From NCBI RefSeq assembly GCF_003149535.1, contig NZ_QGDB01000004.1, positions 64,501 through 128,500 of the forward strand: a DNA stretch of 64,000 nt. The letters are read 5' to 3'. Under the pieces are notes generated by a model. That model searched no databases, had not been told where the DNA came from, and saw only the letters and a list, made by a program, of their open reading frames with translations. This document shows, in pieces, positions 32,574-40,291 of this stretch (position 1 is its first letter; the number at the start of each line of letters is the position of its first letter). The translations under genes and the position numbers were made by a program. This DNA comes from Falsochrobactrum shanghaiense (GTDB lineage: Bacteria; Pseudomonadota; Alphaproteobacteria; Rhizobiales; Rhizobiaceae).

Positions 32574-33044
32574 TTAATGGGTGGTTTTCGTCTCGATCTG
32601 CTGGCTATCGGCAGACGATGCCGTGCCAACCTCGATCTTGCGCGGTTTCATCTGCTCGGGAATCTCGCGCTTGAGATCGATATGCAGCAAGCCGTTTTGC
32701 AGGCTGGCGCCCGCGACCTCGACAAAATCCGCAAGCTGGAAGCGGCGCTCGAAAGCGCGCGAAGCAATGCCGCGATAAAGCACTTCGCCGGTTTCGGAAG
32801 TGTCATTTTCCGCCTTTTGGCCCTTGATGGTCAGTTGATTGCGGTGTGCTTCGATCTCCAGTTCGTTTTCCGAAAAACCCGCAACCGCCATGGTGATGCG
32901 ATAGGCGTTCTCGCCGGTCCGCTCAATATTATAAGGCGGATAGGACTGCGTGCCTTCCGGCGATGCAAGCGTATCGAGCATCGAGAAAAGACGGTCGAAA
33001 CCAACGGTGGAACGATAAAGCGGAGAAAAATCTACGTGACGCAT
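32574..33044 (-). CDS. Small heat-shock protein Hsp20/IbpA
   Basis: A 156-residue holdase chaperone that binds unfolding proteins in the cytoplasm. The N-terminus DFSPLYRSTVGFDRLFSMLD is the proteobacterial class A form. The alpha-crystallin domain covers about 38-132 and ends with NGLLHIDLKREIPE. The C-terminal I-X-I-like contact appears to be KIEV (PRKIEVG). AAGGAGGG is the ribosome-binding site and lies within a short hairpin that resembles a ROSE thermometer, which commonly controls rhizobial hsp20 genes. Confidence 0.94.
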   Translation of the reverse strand: MRHVDFSPLYRSTVGFDRLFSMLDTLASPEGTQSYPPYNIERTGENAYRITMAVAGFSENELEIEAHRNQLTIKGQKAENDTSETGEVLYRGIASRAFERRFQLADFVEVAGASLQNGLLHIDLKREIPEQMKPRKIEVGTASSADSQQIETKTTH

Positions 33045-33130
33045 ATGTTAGCCCTCCTTAAGAGCGACAGGATGCATTGACTGGCGGCAGAACTCCCGTT
33101 TTGGCGAGCTCTCTCATGCCGGCGATCCCG
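33045..33130 (-). promoter_or_regulatory. Candidate ROSE-type RNA thermometer in the hsp20 leader
   Basis: The Shine-Dalgarno AAGGAGGG (complement of 33052-33059) can pair through AGGGC with GCUCU just upstream. The UCGCU run (complement of 33063-33067) matches the UYGCU sequence that marks the last ROSE hairpin. UGU and ACA extend the stem. The fold was made by eye. Confidence 0.4.
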
Positions 33131-33318
33131 TTATCGGCGACCGCATTGTTCATTTGGGAATGGATATTTTTGATTTCAAGCCCTTCTGCATGCTGAAACA
33201 AATCGTCATTCGCTGAACCAAAAATGAACAATATCTTCGGCGAGCGTTCAGGTGGCTGGGGCTACTGTTCCACTACACGACAACTGACCGATAACAAGTC
33301 CCTTTAAGGATCACTACC

Positions 33319-33663
33319 ATGAGAAAATCTGTTCTCGCTTTTGCCGCTCTTGCCACTATCGCTACCGCTTATACGGTACCATCTTTCGCTGCCGGTCACG
33401 GTTCTGTCATAGAGATTCAATGGCATGACGGGCATCGCGATCGCCGCCCCGACTGGGGGAATGATCGTCGGCGCGGTGCAATGGGGCCAAGACAGATTGC
33501 CCGCTCACTCGAACGGCGCGGCTATGCGGTGGGCGACATGGACCGGCGTCGCGATACCTATCGTATCCGCGCTACCCGTCCGCGCGGCGGACGCGTCATC
33601 CTGACGGTCGACGCCTATAGTGGCCGCATTCTCGATGAGCGCCGCGTTGGTCGCGGCCGATAA
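33319..33663 (+). CDS. PepSY-like secreted protein
   Basis: A 114-residue exported protein. The signal peptide ends near PSFAAG (about residue 25). An Arg/Asp-rich linker (HRDRRPDWGNDRRRG) follows. Residues about 55-110 (RSLERRGYAVGDMDRRRDTYRIRA region, then a DAYSGRILDERRV strand) look like a PepSY domain, which often acts as a small periplasmic regulator or inhibitor. AAGGAT precedes the ATG. Related short PepSY proteins are common in rhizobia; the role of this one is unknown. Confidence 0.8.
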   Translation: MRKSVLAFAALATIATAYTVPSFAAGHGSVIEIQWHDGHRDRRPDWGNDRRRGAMGPRQIARSLERRGYAVGDMDRRRDTYRIRATRPRGGRVILTVDAYSGRILDERRVGRGR

Positions 33664-33721
33664 TTTCATGATCTTTTAGAAATTCAGCCGGTTGCAACGT
33701 CCCTTGCGCCTGCTGTTTTGG

Positions 33722-33759
33722 AACCGGAAGTTTGCTTACAAACTTCCGGTTACTTTTTA
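33722..33759 (+). terminator. Strong terminator after the PepSY-like gene
   Basis: AACCGGAAGTTT and AAACTTCCGGTT form a perfect 12-bp stem with a GCTTAC loop, followed by ACTTTTTAT. Confidence 0.9.
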
Positions 33760-33818
33760 TCATTCTGTTTCATTATAATAGGAGCAATATCAGCCATTCA
33801 TAGCCGCAGGTCGTGTCC

Positions 33819-34799
33819 ATGCCGGAACTGCTTTTTGAAACCGACGCCAATCCGATCCCTTCGGGGATAAAATCCGGTCTGTTTGAAAGCAGGGACGGCA
33901 AAAAGCTTCGCTATGCACTGCTGAAAGCCGATAGCAGGCCGCTCCGCGGAACCGTTGTTCTGCTGCATGGGCGCAATGAATTCATCGAAAAATATTTCGA
34001 GACTATGATCGATCTGTCCCGGCGCGGTTTCACCGTCGCCACTTTCGATTGGCGCGGACAGGGCGGCTCGCACAGATTGCTCAAAGACCGGCTGCGCGGC
34101 TATGTGGATCGATTCAGTGATTACACCGACGATCTCGATCAGTTCCTGAGCGAAATCGTCCTGCCCGACTGCCCGCCGCCCTTCTATGTGCTCGCACATT
34201 CCGCAGGCGCATTGATCGCCTATGCATCGATGCCGAAACTTTCCTCACGCATAACGCGCATGGTGCTCAGCACGCCGCTCATCGGTCTGGGCGATCCGCG
34301 ATTGAGCGACGACACGATGCGCCGCGCGGCACTGGCCTTGCGCTGGATGGGCCTTGGCCGGATTTATGCCTCCGGCGGGAAAACGCGGCGAAACCGGCCT
34401 TTCGCCAACAATCCTCTCACCAGCGATCCCGCCCGTTTCATGCGCAATGGGGCAATATCCCGCGCTCATCCCGAACTGGCGCTTGGAGGCCCGACCGTGC
34501 AATGGCTGTGGGGCGCGCTGACCACCGCTTTACGCGTCAGCCAGCCCGAGTTTCAACAGGCCCCTGCCGTGCCGGTCCTCATAATCGCGGCAGGCAATGA
34601 CCGCGTCGTGTCCACCGCTGCCATTGAACGCTTCGCGGCGCGTACGCGCAATATCTCACTCACCATCATCGACGGCGCGCGCCACGAATTGTTGCAGGAA
34701 GCCGATTTTTATCGCGAACAGGCGCTGGCGGCATTCGATGCCTTCATTCCCGGCTCGTCCGAAATTGAAGCGATGCCGCCAAGCATCGAGCCTGCATGA
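33819..34799 (+). CDS. Alpha/beta hydrolase, lysophospholipase (PldB-like)
   Basis: A 326-residue hydrolase of the monoacylglycerol lipase/lysophospholipase group. VVLLHGRNEFIEKY carries the oxyanion region. The nucleophile is S128 in AHSAGA, the acid is probably in AAGNDRVVS and the histidine in DGARHELL. The start is 33819 (MPELLF); a GTG 6 bases upstream is possible. No signal peptide is present. Its stop directly abuts the stop of the convergent HisN gene, with no base between. Confidence 0.88.
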   Translation: MPELLFETDANPIPSGIKSGLFESRDGKKLRYALLKADSRPLRGTVVLLHGRNEFIEKYFETMIDLSRRGFTVATFDWRGQGGSHRLLKDRLRGYVDRFSDYTDDLDQFLSEIVLPDCPPPFYVLAHSAGALIAYASMPKLSSRITRMVLSTPLIGLGDPRLSDDTMRRAALALRWMGLGRIYASGGKTRRNRPFANNPLTSDPARFMRNGAISRAHPELALGGPTVQWLWGALTTALRVSQPEFQQAPAVPVLIIAAGNDRVVSTAAIERFAARTRNISLTIIDGARHELLQEADFYREQALAAFDAFIPGSSEIEAMPPSIEPA

Positions 34800-35600
34800 T
34801 TATCCGTTGAGCAATTCCAGCGCCGCCGCATGCAGGGCTGGCGTTGCCGCGGCCACCACATCGCCGCCCTGCTCCGCCGGGCCGCCATCGCGCCGCGTGA
34901 TAATGCCGCCTGCCTGCTCGATAATCGGGATAAGCGCAACAATATCATATGGCTGCAAACCCGCCTCCACGACAATATCGACAAAGCCGCCAGCCAGCAT
35001 GGCAAAAGCGTAGCAATCCACGCCATAGCGCGTCAGGCGCACCGCATTTTTCAGCCGGTCAAAGCCCTTGCCCAATTCGCCCTTGAAATGGCCGGGCGTG
35101 GTGGTGAAAAGCGTCGCCTCATCAAGCTTCACATCGCTACGCACCGAAAGGCGCCGTGGTTCGGCGGCCTCGCCCTGCCGCACAAGATAGCTGCCCTCTC
35201 CATCGCTGTAAAACAACTCACCGGTAAAGGGCTGCGACATCATCCCCGCATGGGCATCGCCATCGATGGTCAGGCCCACCAAGGTTCCCCATACGGGCAG
35301 ACCAGAGATAAAGGCGCGCGTGCCATCGACCGGATCGATGACCCAGACATGGCTGCGATCCACATTTTGCGGCCCATATTCTTCTCCAAGAATGCCGTGA
35401 TCGGGGAAATTGCGCTCGATGACCGCGCGGATTGCACGTTCCGCCGCGCGATCGGCTTCCGTTACGGGATCGAATCCGGAACTGTATTTATTGTCCACCG
35501 CATTGAACTGACGGAACCGCGGCAGCGTTTCCGCAGCGGCCACGGCGGCTAATTCGGCAAAAAACGTCCGGTCGATCAACAATCCATTCTCCTGTTTCAT
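34800..35600 (-). CDS. hisN: Inositol monophosphatase family, histidinol-phosphatase-like
   Basis: A 266-residue metal-dependent phosphatase. DPVTEAD (44-50), GEEYG with E73/E74, and the IMPase signature WVIDPVDGTRAF (D89, D92) hold the metal ions. The C-terminal motif is QPYDIVALIPIIEQAGG. The pattern fits the HisN type, which removes phosphate from histidinol phosphate in actinobacteria and many alphaproteobacteria; a general inositol monophosphatase is possible. It lies 21 bases downstream of the N-formylglutamate amidohydrolase gene, which suggests an operon. Confidence 0.88.
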   Translation of the reverse strand: MKQENGLLIDRTFFAELAAVAAAETLPRFRQFNAVDNKYSSGFDPVTEADRAAERAIRAVIERNFPDHGILGEEYGPQNVDRSHVWVIDPVDGTRAFISGLPVWGTLVGLTIDGDAHAGMMSQPFTGELFYSDGEGSYLVRQGEAAEPRRLSVRSDVKLDEATLFTTTPGHFKGELGKGFDRLKNAVRLTRYGVDCYAFAMLAGGFVDIVVEAGLQPYDIVALIPIIEQAGGIITRRDGGPAEQGGDVVAAATPALHAAALELLNG

Positions 35601-35621
35601 GAAGCGATAGGCCCTGCGGGA

Positions 35622-36512
35622 TTATTCGGCAGCAAGCGGAGGCACGCTGAAAAGATCATCAGGCAATGAGGTAAGATCGCTCACGAACTGATAAAGATCC
35701 GAACAAAGCGCCTCGAAGCCGGGCAGTTTTTGCAGGCTTTGCTCATCCATATAGAGGCTGCGATTGATCTCGATCTGCAAGGCATAGCAGCCTGTTGCCG
35801 GTCTGCCGTAGTGTTCGGTGATAAAACCGCCCGCATAAGGCTTGTTATGCGCCACCGTATATCCAAGCTGCTGAAGCAGTTCGATAGCGGCCTGCGTGAG
35901 TTGTTCGCTGCATGAACGCCCGAAACGGTCGCCAATGATAAAATCGGGCCGGGAGCCAATCTCACCGGGCCGGATACCGCCCGGCATGGAGTGGCAATCG
36001 ATCAGGACAGAATAGCTGAAACGCTGCCGCGTCGCACGCAGCAATTCCTCCAGCGCGGCATGATAGGGCTTGTATATCTGCTCAATCCGATAAAAAGCCT
36101 CATCAAGCATTATGCGGCCGGGATAGATAAGTTGTCCCTCGCCCACCAGGCGCGGTATGGTGCCCAGCCCTCCCGCCACACGCGCAGACTGGATATTCAC
36201 AAAAGGCGGCAGAGGCTCATCGAACATGCGCGGATCGAGTTCGTATGGCTCGCGGTTCACATCAAGAAAAGCACGCGGAAAATGCGCTTTGAGCAGGGGC
36301 GCGCCAAGGCGCGGCACGGAAGCGAACAACTCATCGACATAGCAATCTTCGGAATAGCGGATGGCCAACGCATCGAGCCGCGAGGCTTGCAGAAATGATT
36401 CGGGATAATAGCGACCGCTATGGGGCGAGTTGAAAACGAAAGGAATGCGCTGCTGGGCAGGCGCGCGCACCTCAAAAGGTGGCACCAGGGGAAAATCGCG
36501 TTCCAGACTCAT
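35622..36512 (-). CDS. N-formylglutamate amidohydrolase
   Basis: A 296-residue enzyme of the FGase family, which hydrolyses N-formyl-L-glutamate to glutamate and formate at the end of histidine breakdown. FVFNSPHSGRYYP is the family start with the metal-binding histidine; SVLIDCHSMPGG and FITEHYGRP hold further ligands. Other hut genes are absent here and the neighbour is a histidine-biosynthesis-type phosphatase, so the true substrate may be a related N-acyl compound. The length is normal. Confidence 0.9.
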   Translation of the reverse strand: MSLERDFPLVPPFEVRAPAQQRIPFVFNSPHSGRYYPESFLQASRLDALAIRYSEDCYVDELFASVPRLGAPLLKAHFPRAFLDVNREPYELDPRMFDEPLPPFVNIQSARVAGGLGTIPRLVGEGQLIYPGRIMLDEAFYRIEQIYKPYHAALEELLRATRQRFSYSVLIDCHSMPGGIRPGEIGSRPDFIIGDRFGRSCSEQLTQAAIELLQQLGYTVAHNKPYAGGFITEHYGRPATGCYALQIEINRSLYMDEQSLQKLPGFEALCSDLYQFVSDLTSLPDDLFSVPPLAAE

Positions 36513-36815
36513 GCTTCAACCCGCCTCAACTACCCTTGAACTCACGGCGCTGTGCTCATTGTGCTTTAAAAGCAGTATCTTATGCAAGATGGGCCGTGTT
36601 CAATACCAATATTTGATAACCGGCCTTTCGTCCTGTCGTCCAGCTTTTCTGCCGTTCGTTCCTGTAACACATATCAGCTTGTTGCCAAAGCAGCGCAATA
36701 ACAATTAACATTTACGCGATCATTCATTTCATATTTACCAAAAAAGCGTTTTCTAGTGTGAAGGCTGAGTCGTGTTAGCGGACACGAACGATCGATGTGA
36801 AATTCGGACGGACCA
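36513..36815. other. Divergent promoter region upstream of cpdR
   Basis: AT-rich and free of convincing open frames. TTAACAT near 36,708 resembles part of a CtrA half-site, which would suit cpdR, but the match is incomplete. Confidence 0.4.
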
Positions 36816-37178
36816 ATGAAAAGAATTCTTCTAGCTGAAGACGATAACGATATGCGTCGTTTCCTTGTGAAGGCGCTGGAAAAGGCGGGCTATCACGTCA
36901 CCCATTTCGATAATGGCGCGAGCGCCTATGAGCGGCTGCGCGAGGAGCCGTTCTCGCTGCTGCTGACCGACATCGTGATGCCGGAAATGGACGGGATCGA
37001 ACTGGCCCGCCGCGCGACCGAGATCGACCCTGACCTGAAGATCATGTTTATCACCGGTTTTGCGGCTGTCGCGCTCAATCCCGATTCGGACGCACCGCGC
37101 GACGCGAAAGTGCTCTCGAAGCCATTTCACCTGCGCGATCTCGTCAATGAAATCGAAAAAATGCTGATCGCCGCCTGA
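36816..37178 (+). CDS. cpdR: Single-domain response regulator CpdR
   Basis: A 120-residue lone receiver domain. E8/D9/D10, phospho-acceptor D52 in LTDIVMPEMDG, T80 and K102 (SKPFHL) complete the active site. Unphosphorylated CpdR directs ClpXP to the cell pole and promotes breakdown of CtrA and other cell-cycle proteins in Caulobacter and relatives; it receives phosphate from CckA through ChpT. Those partners are not in the window. The sequence is very close to alphaproteobacterial CpdR over its full length. Confidence 0.95.
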   Translation: MKRILLAEDDNDMRRFLVKALEKAGYHVTHFDNGASAYERLREEPFSLLLTDIVMPEMDGIELARRATEIDPDLKIMFITGFAAVALNPDSDAPRDAKVLSKPFHLRDLVNEIEKMLIAA

Positions 37179-37290
37179 GGCGATCAGCATCTTTGCCGGC
37201 TTGCGATAAGTTGTTCGGCATAAAGCCCAAAAAACTTTGGAAAGGGCATTGACGGACGGAACGCGATATGGTGTATGCGCCACATCGAAT

Positions 37291-37365
37291 GGGCGTGTAG
37301 CTCAGCGGGAGAGCACTACATTGACATTGTAGGGGTCACAGGTTCAATCCCTGTCACGCCCACCA
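37291..37365 (+). tRNA. tRNA-Val (anticodon GAC)
   Basis: A 75-base cloverleaf. Acceptor stem GGGCGTG pairs with CACGCCC, discriminator A, CCA encoded at 37363-37365. The anticodon loop TTGACAT between CTACA and TGTAG gives GAC. The T loop GGTTCAATC is normal. Prophage genes begin directly after it, so its 3' end is the probable integration site; the tRNA itself is intact. Confidence 0.96.
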
Positions 37366-37483
37366 TTCGAACCCTTGATACTCAATGGGTTAAGGCATAA
37401 TCCCCAAGCGTATAAATAGTTCCCCTTCGGTTCAATGAACCTATAGGCCATTTTACGCAGTCAAAGCGCCCACCCGGTCGCGC

Positions 37484-37726
37484 TCACTTCTGAAACCAAC
37501 TCCACATTTTCACAGCGTTTTCATACAGCGCTACAACGCCGATCATGATGGCGAGAATGCCGAGGATCACCCACCGCATAAAGCGGCCAATGGTGCGCAT
37601 TGATCGAACCAGTTCCAGTCCGTCTTTCATCAGGTCAATATCTTCCTCCCGCAGTTGAGACAGAAATTCCCGCGTCTCGTCGGGAAGCTCGACCATGCGA
37701 TTTACGGTAGGCGCCTCATTATCCAT
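37484..37726 (-). CDS. Small single-span membrane protein of the lysis region
   Basis: 80 residues. The N-terminal half is acidic and helical (VELPDETREFLSQLREED), then one membrane segment (about 53-70, WVILGILAIMIGVVAL) and a short tail ending WSWFQK. GGAAGG lies upstream of the ATG at 37726. It is the last prophage gene before the tRNA and starts 5 bases after the Rz1-like gene. It may be an antiholin or second holin; I do not recognise the family. Confidence 0.7.
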   Translation of the reverse strand: MDNEAPTVNRMVELPDETREFLSQLREEDIDLMKDGLELVRSMRTIGRFMRWVILGILAIMIGVVALYENAVKMWSWFQK

Positions 37727-37731
37727 TGGTG

Positions 37732-37935
37732 TCACCTTCCACACCCCGCTGCTTTGAAATATGCATTATGCCCCGCGATGCCCTGCCCTGCAGGAACATC
37801 GTTCTGCGCCAGATAGACGGCGGTGGTTGGCTTAACGGGGATTGCCTTGAAGCCCGCGCAATTGCTCGCAGTCTGGCTGCAAGCCCCCAAGCTCAATGCA
37901 GAGCCGATAGCTATCCATACCGATAATCTTTTCAT
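37732..37935 (-). CDS. Outer-membrane spanin lipoprotein (Rz1-like)
   Basis: 67 residues. Signal peptide with lipobox SLGAC, lipidated cysteine C19. The gene starts inside the Rz-like gene in another reading frame, with a 104-base overlap, which is the classic Rz/Rz1 layout. Rz1 links through the periplasm to the inner-membrane spanin and fuses the two membranes in the last step of lysis. The mature chain is short (about 49 residues) and has few prolines, unlike lambda Rz1. Confidence 0.75.
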   Translation of the reverse strand: MKRLSVWIAIGSALSLGACSQTASNCAGFKAIPVKPTTAVYLAQNDVPAGQGIAGHNAYFKAAGCGR

Positions 37936-38104
37936 CGATGTTCGCCCTTTGTGAGATTGCCTTTGCAGTGGCCCTTGCGGCCTCTAGTGCTGCATCCTGC
38001 CGCCCGTCACGCTTGCCAAGCTGGTAAAGGCCGATTGCCGCCAAACACGCGCCTATGAGCGCCAGAACGCGCCAATGGGATGTGAAGAAGGCAAGAGCGC
38101 TCAT
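37832..38104 (-). CDS. Inner-membrane spanin (Rz-like)
   Basis: 90 residues. One N-terminal membrane segment (about 11-28, VLALIGACLAAIGLYQL) is followed by a charged helical periplasmic domain (KRDGRQDAALEAARATAKA). It overlaps the holin-like gene by one base at its start and contains most of the Rz1-like gene at its end. The architecture and place fit an i-spanin; sequence identity to known Rz is low by eye. Confidence 0.72.
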   Translation of the reverse strand: MSALAFFTSHWRVLALIGACLAAIGLYQLGKRDGRQDAALEAARATAKAISQRANIDEKIIGMDSYRLCIELGGLQPDCEQLRGLQGNPR

Positions 38105-38313
38105 CAGTGATGCTCCTGCACTTTATCCATCGGCTCCGGCTTCTCTGGTTTCGGCTCCCTGTTCGGAATAAGCCACACCAGAAATGTCGTGATCCCGCCG
38201 ACGATGGCCGTAGCGGTCGCGTCATCGATCCCAAGATCAATCCCGAAGTACGAGCGCACCCATGCGACAAAGGCCACGATGAGCGCAGCCCACATTTTGT
38301 TGAGACGGGTCAT
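38104..38313 (-). CDS. Holin-like membrane protein
   Basis: 69 residues with two hydrophobic segments (about 8-22 and 35-50) and a charged Pro/Lys/Glu-rich tail (NREPKPEKPEPMDK). Position between endolysin and spanins, size and topology fit a class II holin, which makes membrane holes that release or activate the endolysin. It overlaps the endolysin stop by 4 bases and the spanin start by 1, so the cassette is translationally coupled. Confidence 0.75.
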   Translation of the reverse strand: MTRLNKMWAALIVAFVAWVRSYFGIDLGIDDATATAIVGGITTFLVWLIPNREPKPEKPEPMDKVQEHH

Positions 38314-38966
38314 GCCGTTCTCCTTTTGAAGATGGAAGAAATCGCCTTGATGAGAGCGGCCAGCCAGCCGGTGGGTGGCTGCGTTTCCGTTGCGGGTATA
38401 CCGATTTCGGGCTTATCGGCAGGCGTCACGCCATAGCCTTCTGCCCGGAGTAGATCATCGTACTTTCGGGCATAGCCGGCGATCAGAGCATCTTTGTCCG
38501 TCCCGTTGACAATCCGGCGCGCGCTCACAAAGTTGGAATATTGAAGCGTGATGTAATCGCCCAGTTCTTTCCCGGTGAACCAGCCGTCTCGCATCCCGAG
38601 CACGATAATTTGAGCGGCAATGTCGGCTTCAAGCGCCAAGGAAGGATTGTTGACCAGATCAACTCCAAACTCGCGCCCTGCCCGTTCATAATTGGCCTTG
38701 TGGGTAAGCTGGACGTAGCCCCTGCCGAAATACCCACCCGACCAGTAGTCAGACTTCACCCATGGCAGCTTTCCAGCTTTCCACGCTTTGGTGAGGATTT
38801 CCTTTGCTTTCGCATCGGTTTTTGCCAGTGTCTCGCGCACTGGTTTCATCGTGTGCGCCGTTTCGTGATATGCGGTCGCCAGCACGTAAGCTAACTGATT
38901 GCGCAACAGGCCGTGCTTTCGGCCCACCTCAATCAAGAGGCGGGTATCGCCAAGATGCATATTCAT
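38310..38966 (-). CDS. Phage endolysin, GH19 chitinase-like
   Basis: A 218-residue lysin that cleaves peptidoglycan glycan strands. AYHETAHTMKP carries the catalytic glutamate of the GH19 fold, and YFGRGYVQLTHKANYERAG is the typical second motif. The C-terminal 25 residues (after TGWLAALIKA) are hydrophobic and basic and may contact membrane. No signal peptide is visible, so export depends on the holin. AGGAAAA precedes the ATG. It heads the lysis cassette. Confidence 0.85.
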   Translation of the reverse strand: MNMHLGDTRLLIEVGRKHGLLRNQLAYVLATAYHETAHTMKPVRETLAKTDAKAKEILTKAWKAGKLPWVKSDYWSGGYFGRGYVQLTHKANYERAGREFGVDLVNNPSLALEADIAAQIIVLGMRDGWFTGKELGDYITLQYSNFVSARRIVNGTDKDALIAGYARKYDDLLRAEGYGVTPADKPEIGIPATETQPPTGWLAALIKAISSIFKRRTA

Positions 38967-39073
38967 GTTGGATTTTCCTGATTTTGTGTCAGAATGATGA
39001 GGCGTCTAGCGATCAATGATCAGCGGACGCAGCCCCAGTTTACCCCCCCGGTGCCGGGGCTTTTCTTGAGCAA

Positions 39074-39096
39074 CAAAAAGCCGCCTCAAGGGCGGT
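39074..39096 (-). terminator. Terminator between fibre genes and lysis cassette
   Basis: In the minus direction CCGCC-CTTGA-GGCGG is followed by CTTTTTGTT. A second GC hairpin (CCCGG-TG-CCGGG near 39,048-39,060) lies just beyond. The lysis genes may therefore need readthrough or their own promoter. Confidence 0.75.
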
Positions 39097-39120
39097 GCAT
39101 GTAGTCTGATTGTGGGCTTT

Positions 39121-39678
39121 TTATAATGTTGATGCAGCAAGCCACATTGCGTCAATCTGTTCGACAGTAAGGCCGAGCGAACCGCCAACCTGTTCGATAA
39201 GTGGGTGGTTGCGATCAAACGTAGAAGCGTACTCCCATTCAATCCGCGCAACGTCGCGTTCTTGCTGACTTTCAATCGCATCTATTGTTGCTTCGACCTG
39301 CGATAGCAAAATGCCGTTTGAGACAAGCCCGAGACGCAGTTGCCGGGCGGTAAGCGGCTTTATTTCTTCGACTACAGGGGCCTCAACAATCGCCGAACCG
39401 TCCCAAATCTTTCCGAGTACAGTATCTTCATTTAACCCGAAATCGGTATCAATCCCTACCATTTCCAGATCGTGAATTTGCAACATGCTTGCATCATCAG
39501 TTATAGACACAACATTGCCTTCATCATCGACCGCTATATAAAAATTACTCGGGCTGTCTTTGGTCAGGTCGAGCCAATTCACTCCATCCTTGTCATAATA
39601 CATCCAGACTTCTATTGGAGAACCGTCCGGCAACTCTAAGGTTGTGCGCTCTCTTGTCATTTTTCCATAATTTTTCAT
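39121..39678 (-). CDS. Tail-fibre assembly-like protein
   Basis: 185 residues. The C-terminal part (from about 125, LTARQLRLGLVSNGILLSQV, then DVARIEWEYASTFDR and GLTVEQIDAMW) is a segment found in many phage proteins encoded right after tail fibres, often as fibre assembly or chaperone proteins. The N-terminal part has a DGSPIEVWMYYDKDG strand pair. The ATG at 39678 has AAGGTG upstream; a GTG 9 bases earlier is less likely. Its position supports the assembly role. Confidence 0.65.
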   Translation of the reverse strand: MKNYGKMTRERTTLELPDGSPIEVWMYYDKDGVNWLDLTKDSPSNFYIAVDDEGNVVSITDDASMLQIHDLEMVGIDTDFGLNEDTVLGKIWDGSAIVEAPVVEEIKPLTARQLRLGLVSNGILLSQVEATIDAIESQQERDVARIEWEYASTFDRNHPLIEQVGGSLGLTVEQIDAMWLAASTL

Positions 39679-39688
39679 TGAACGCACC

Positions 39689-40291
39689 TTAGATATTTAC
39701 CCACGAACCGCCGATGGATATTTGGACGGGCCTATATCTTCCTTGGAAATCACCGCCCGCGAATATCCTAATCCCAAACAGCACGCAGCCTTCTGGAGCG
39801 TCTGCATTACTCCCCGGTGATGCAGTCGGCGTAATAGCAGCCGACCCCAGTCTCACATTAGCAACGCGATTAGCTGCAACCGCATCAACGTCCGCCTTAC
39901 GAGCGGCATGATTGCTCTCGGTCGGCGTTGCCCCGATACGAAAGTGATTTACAGCTAACGTAGTTGCCCCAGAAGCTTCTTGGGTGAGTGTAAAAGTATT
40001 GGTAGACGGATTAAACCACAGGCGACCGTAGCCAGCCCCATACGAGTTTAAATTAAACGACCCGATCTCAAGATATCCGCCACCTTCAATATGCTTTAAT
40101 CTGCCATCTAAAACGCCAGTTACTGTAACCGATCCGCTTACAGTGCCTCCGCTAGTGCTGAAAGCACCGATATTCGCACGAGCTTGTTGTTGTTGAGCGT
40201 TGGTTAGCGTCTGCGGCTCATAAGTTAACACGGCTTTCACGCGTTTTATTAAGTCAGATCTCCACGTGGCTGAGAACGGAGACAAAGTCAT
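39689..40291 (-). CDS. Second tail-fibre/spike protein
   Basis: 200 residues. LTNAQQQQARANIGA near the N-terminus is a common fibre shaft motif. The middle is rich in Gly/Ser/Thr with beta-strand character (SGGTVSGSVTVTGVLDGRL), and the end forms a compact IRIFAGGDFQGRYRPVQISIG module. It overlaps the S74 fibre gene by 4 bases. It may be a separate receptor-binding tip or an exchangeable distal subunit. Confidence 0.7.
   Translation of the reverse strand: MTLSPFSATWRSDLIKRVKAVLTYEPQTLTNAQQQQARANIGAFSTSGGTVSGSVTVTGVLDGRLKHIEGGGYLEIGSFNLNSYGAGYGRLWFNPSTNTFTLTQEASGATTLAVNHFRIGATPTESNHAARKADVDAVAANRVANVRLGSAAITPTASPGSNADAPEGCVLFGIRIFAGGDFQGRYRPVQISIGGSWVNI

Noticed and set aside
39048-39060. GC hairpin CCCGG-TG-CCGGG as a plus-strand terminator
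   Set aside because: A T-rich tail follows on the plus strand, but no plus-strand gene precedes it; the stem is more likely part of the minus-strand leader.
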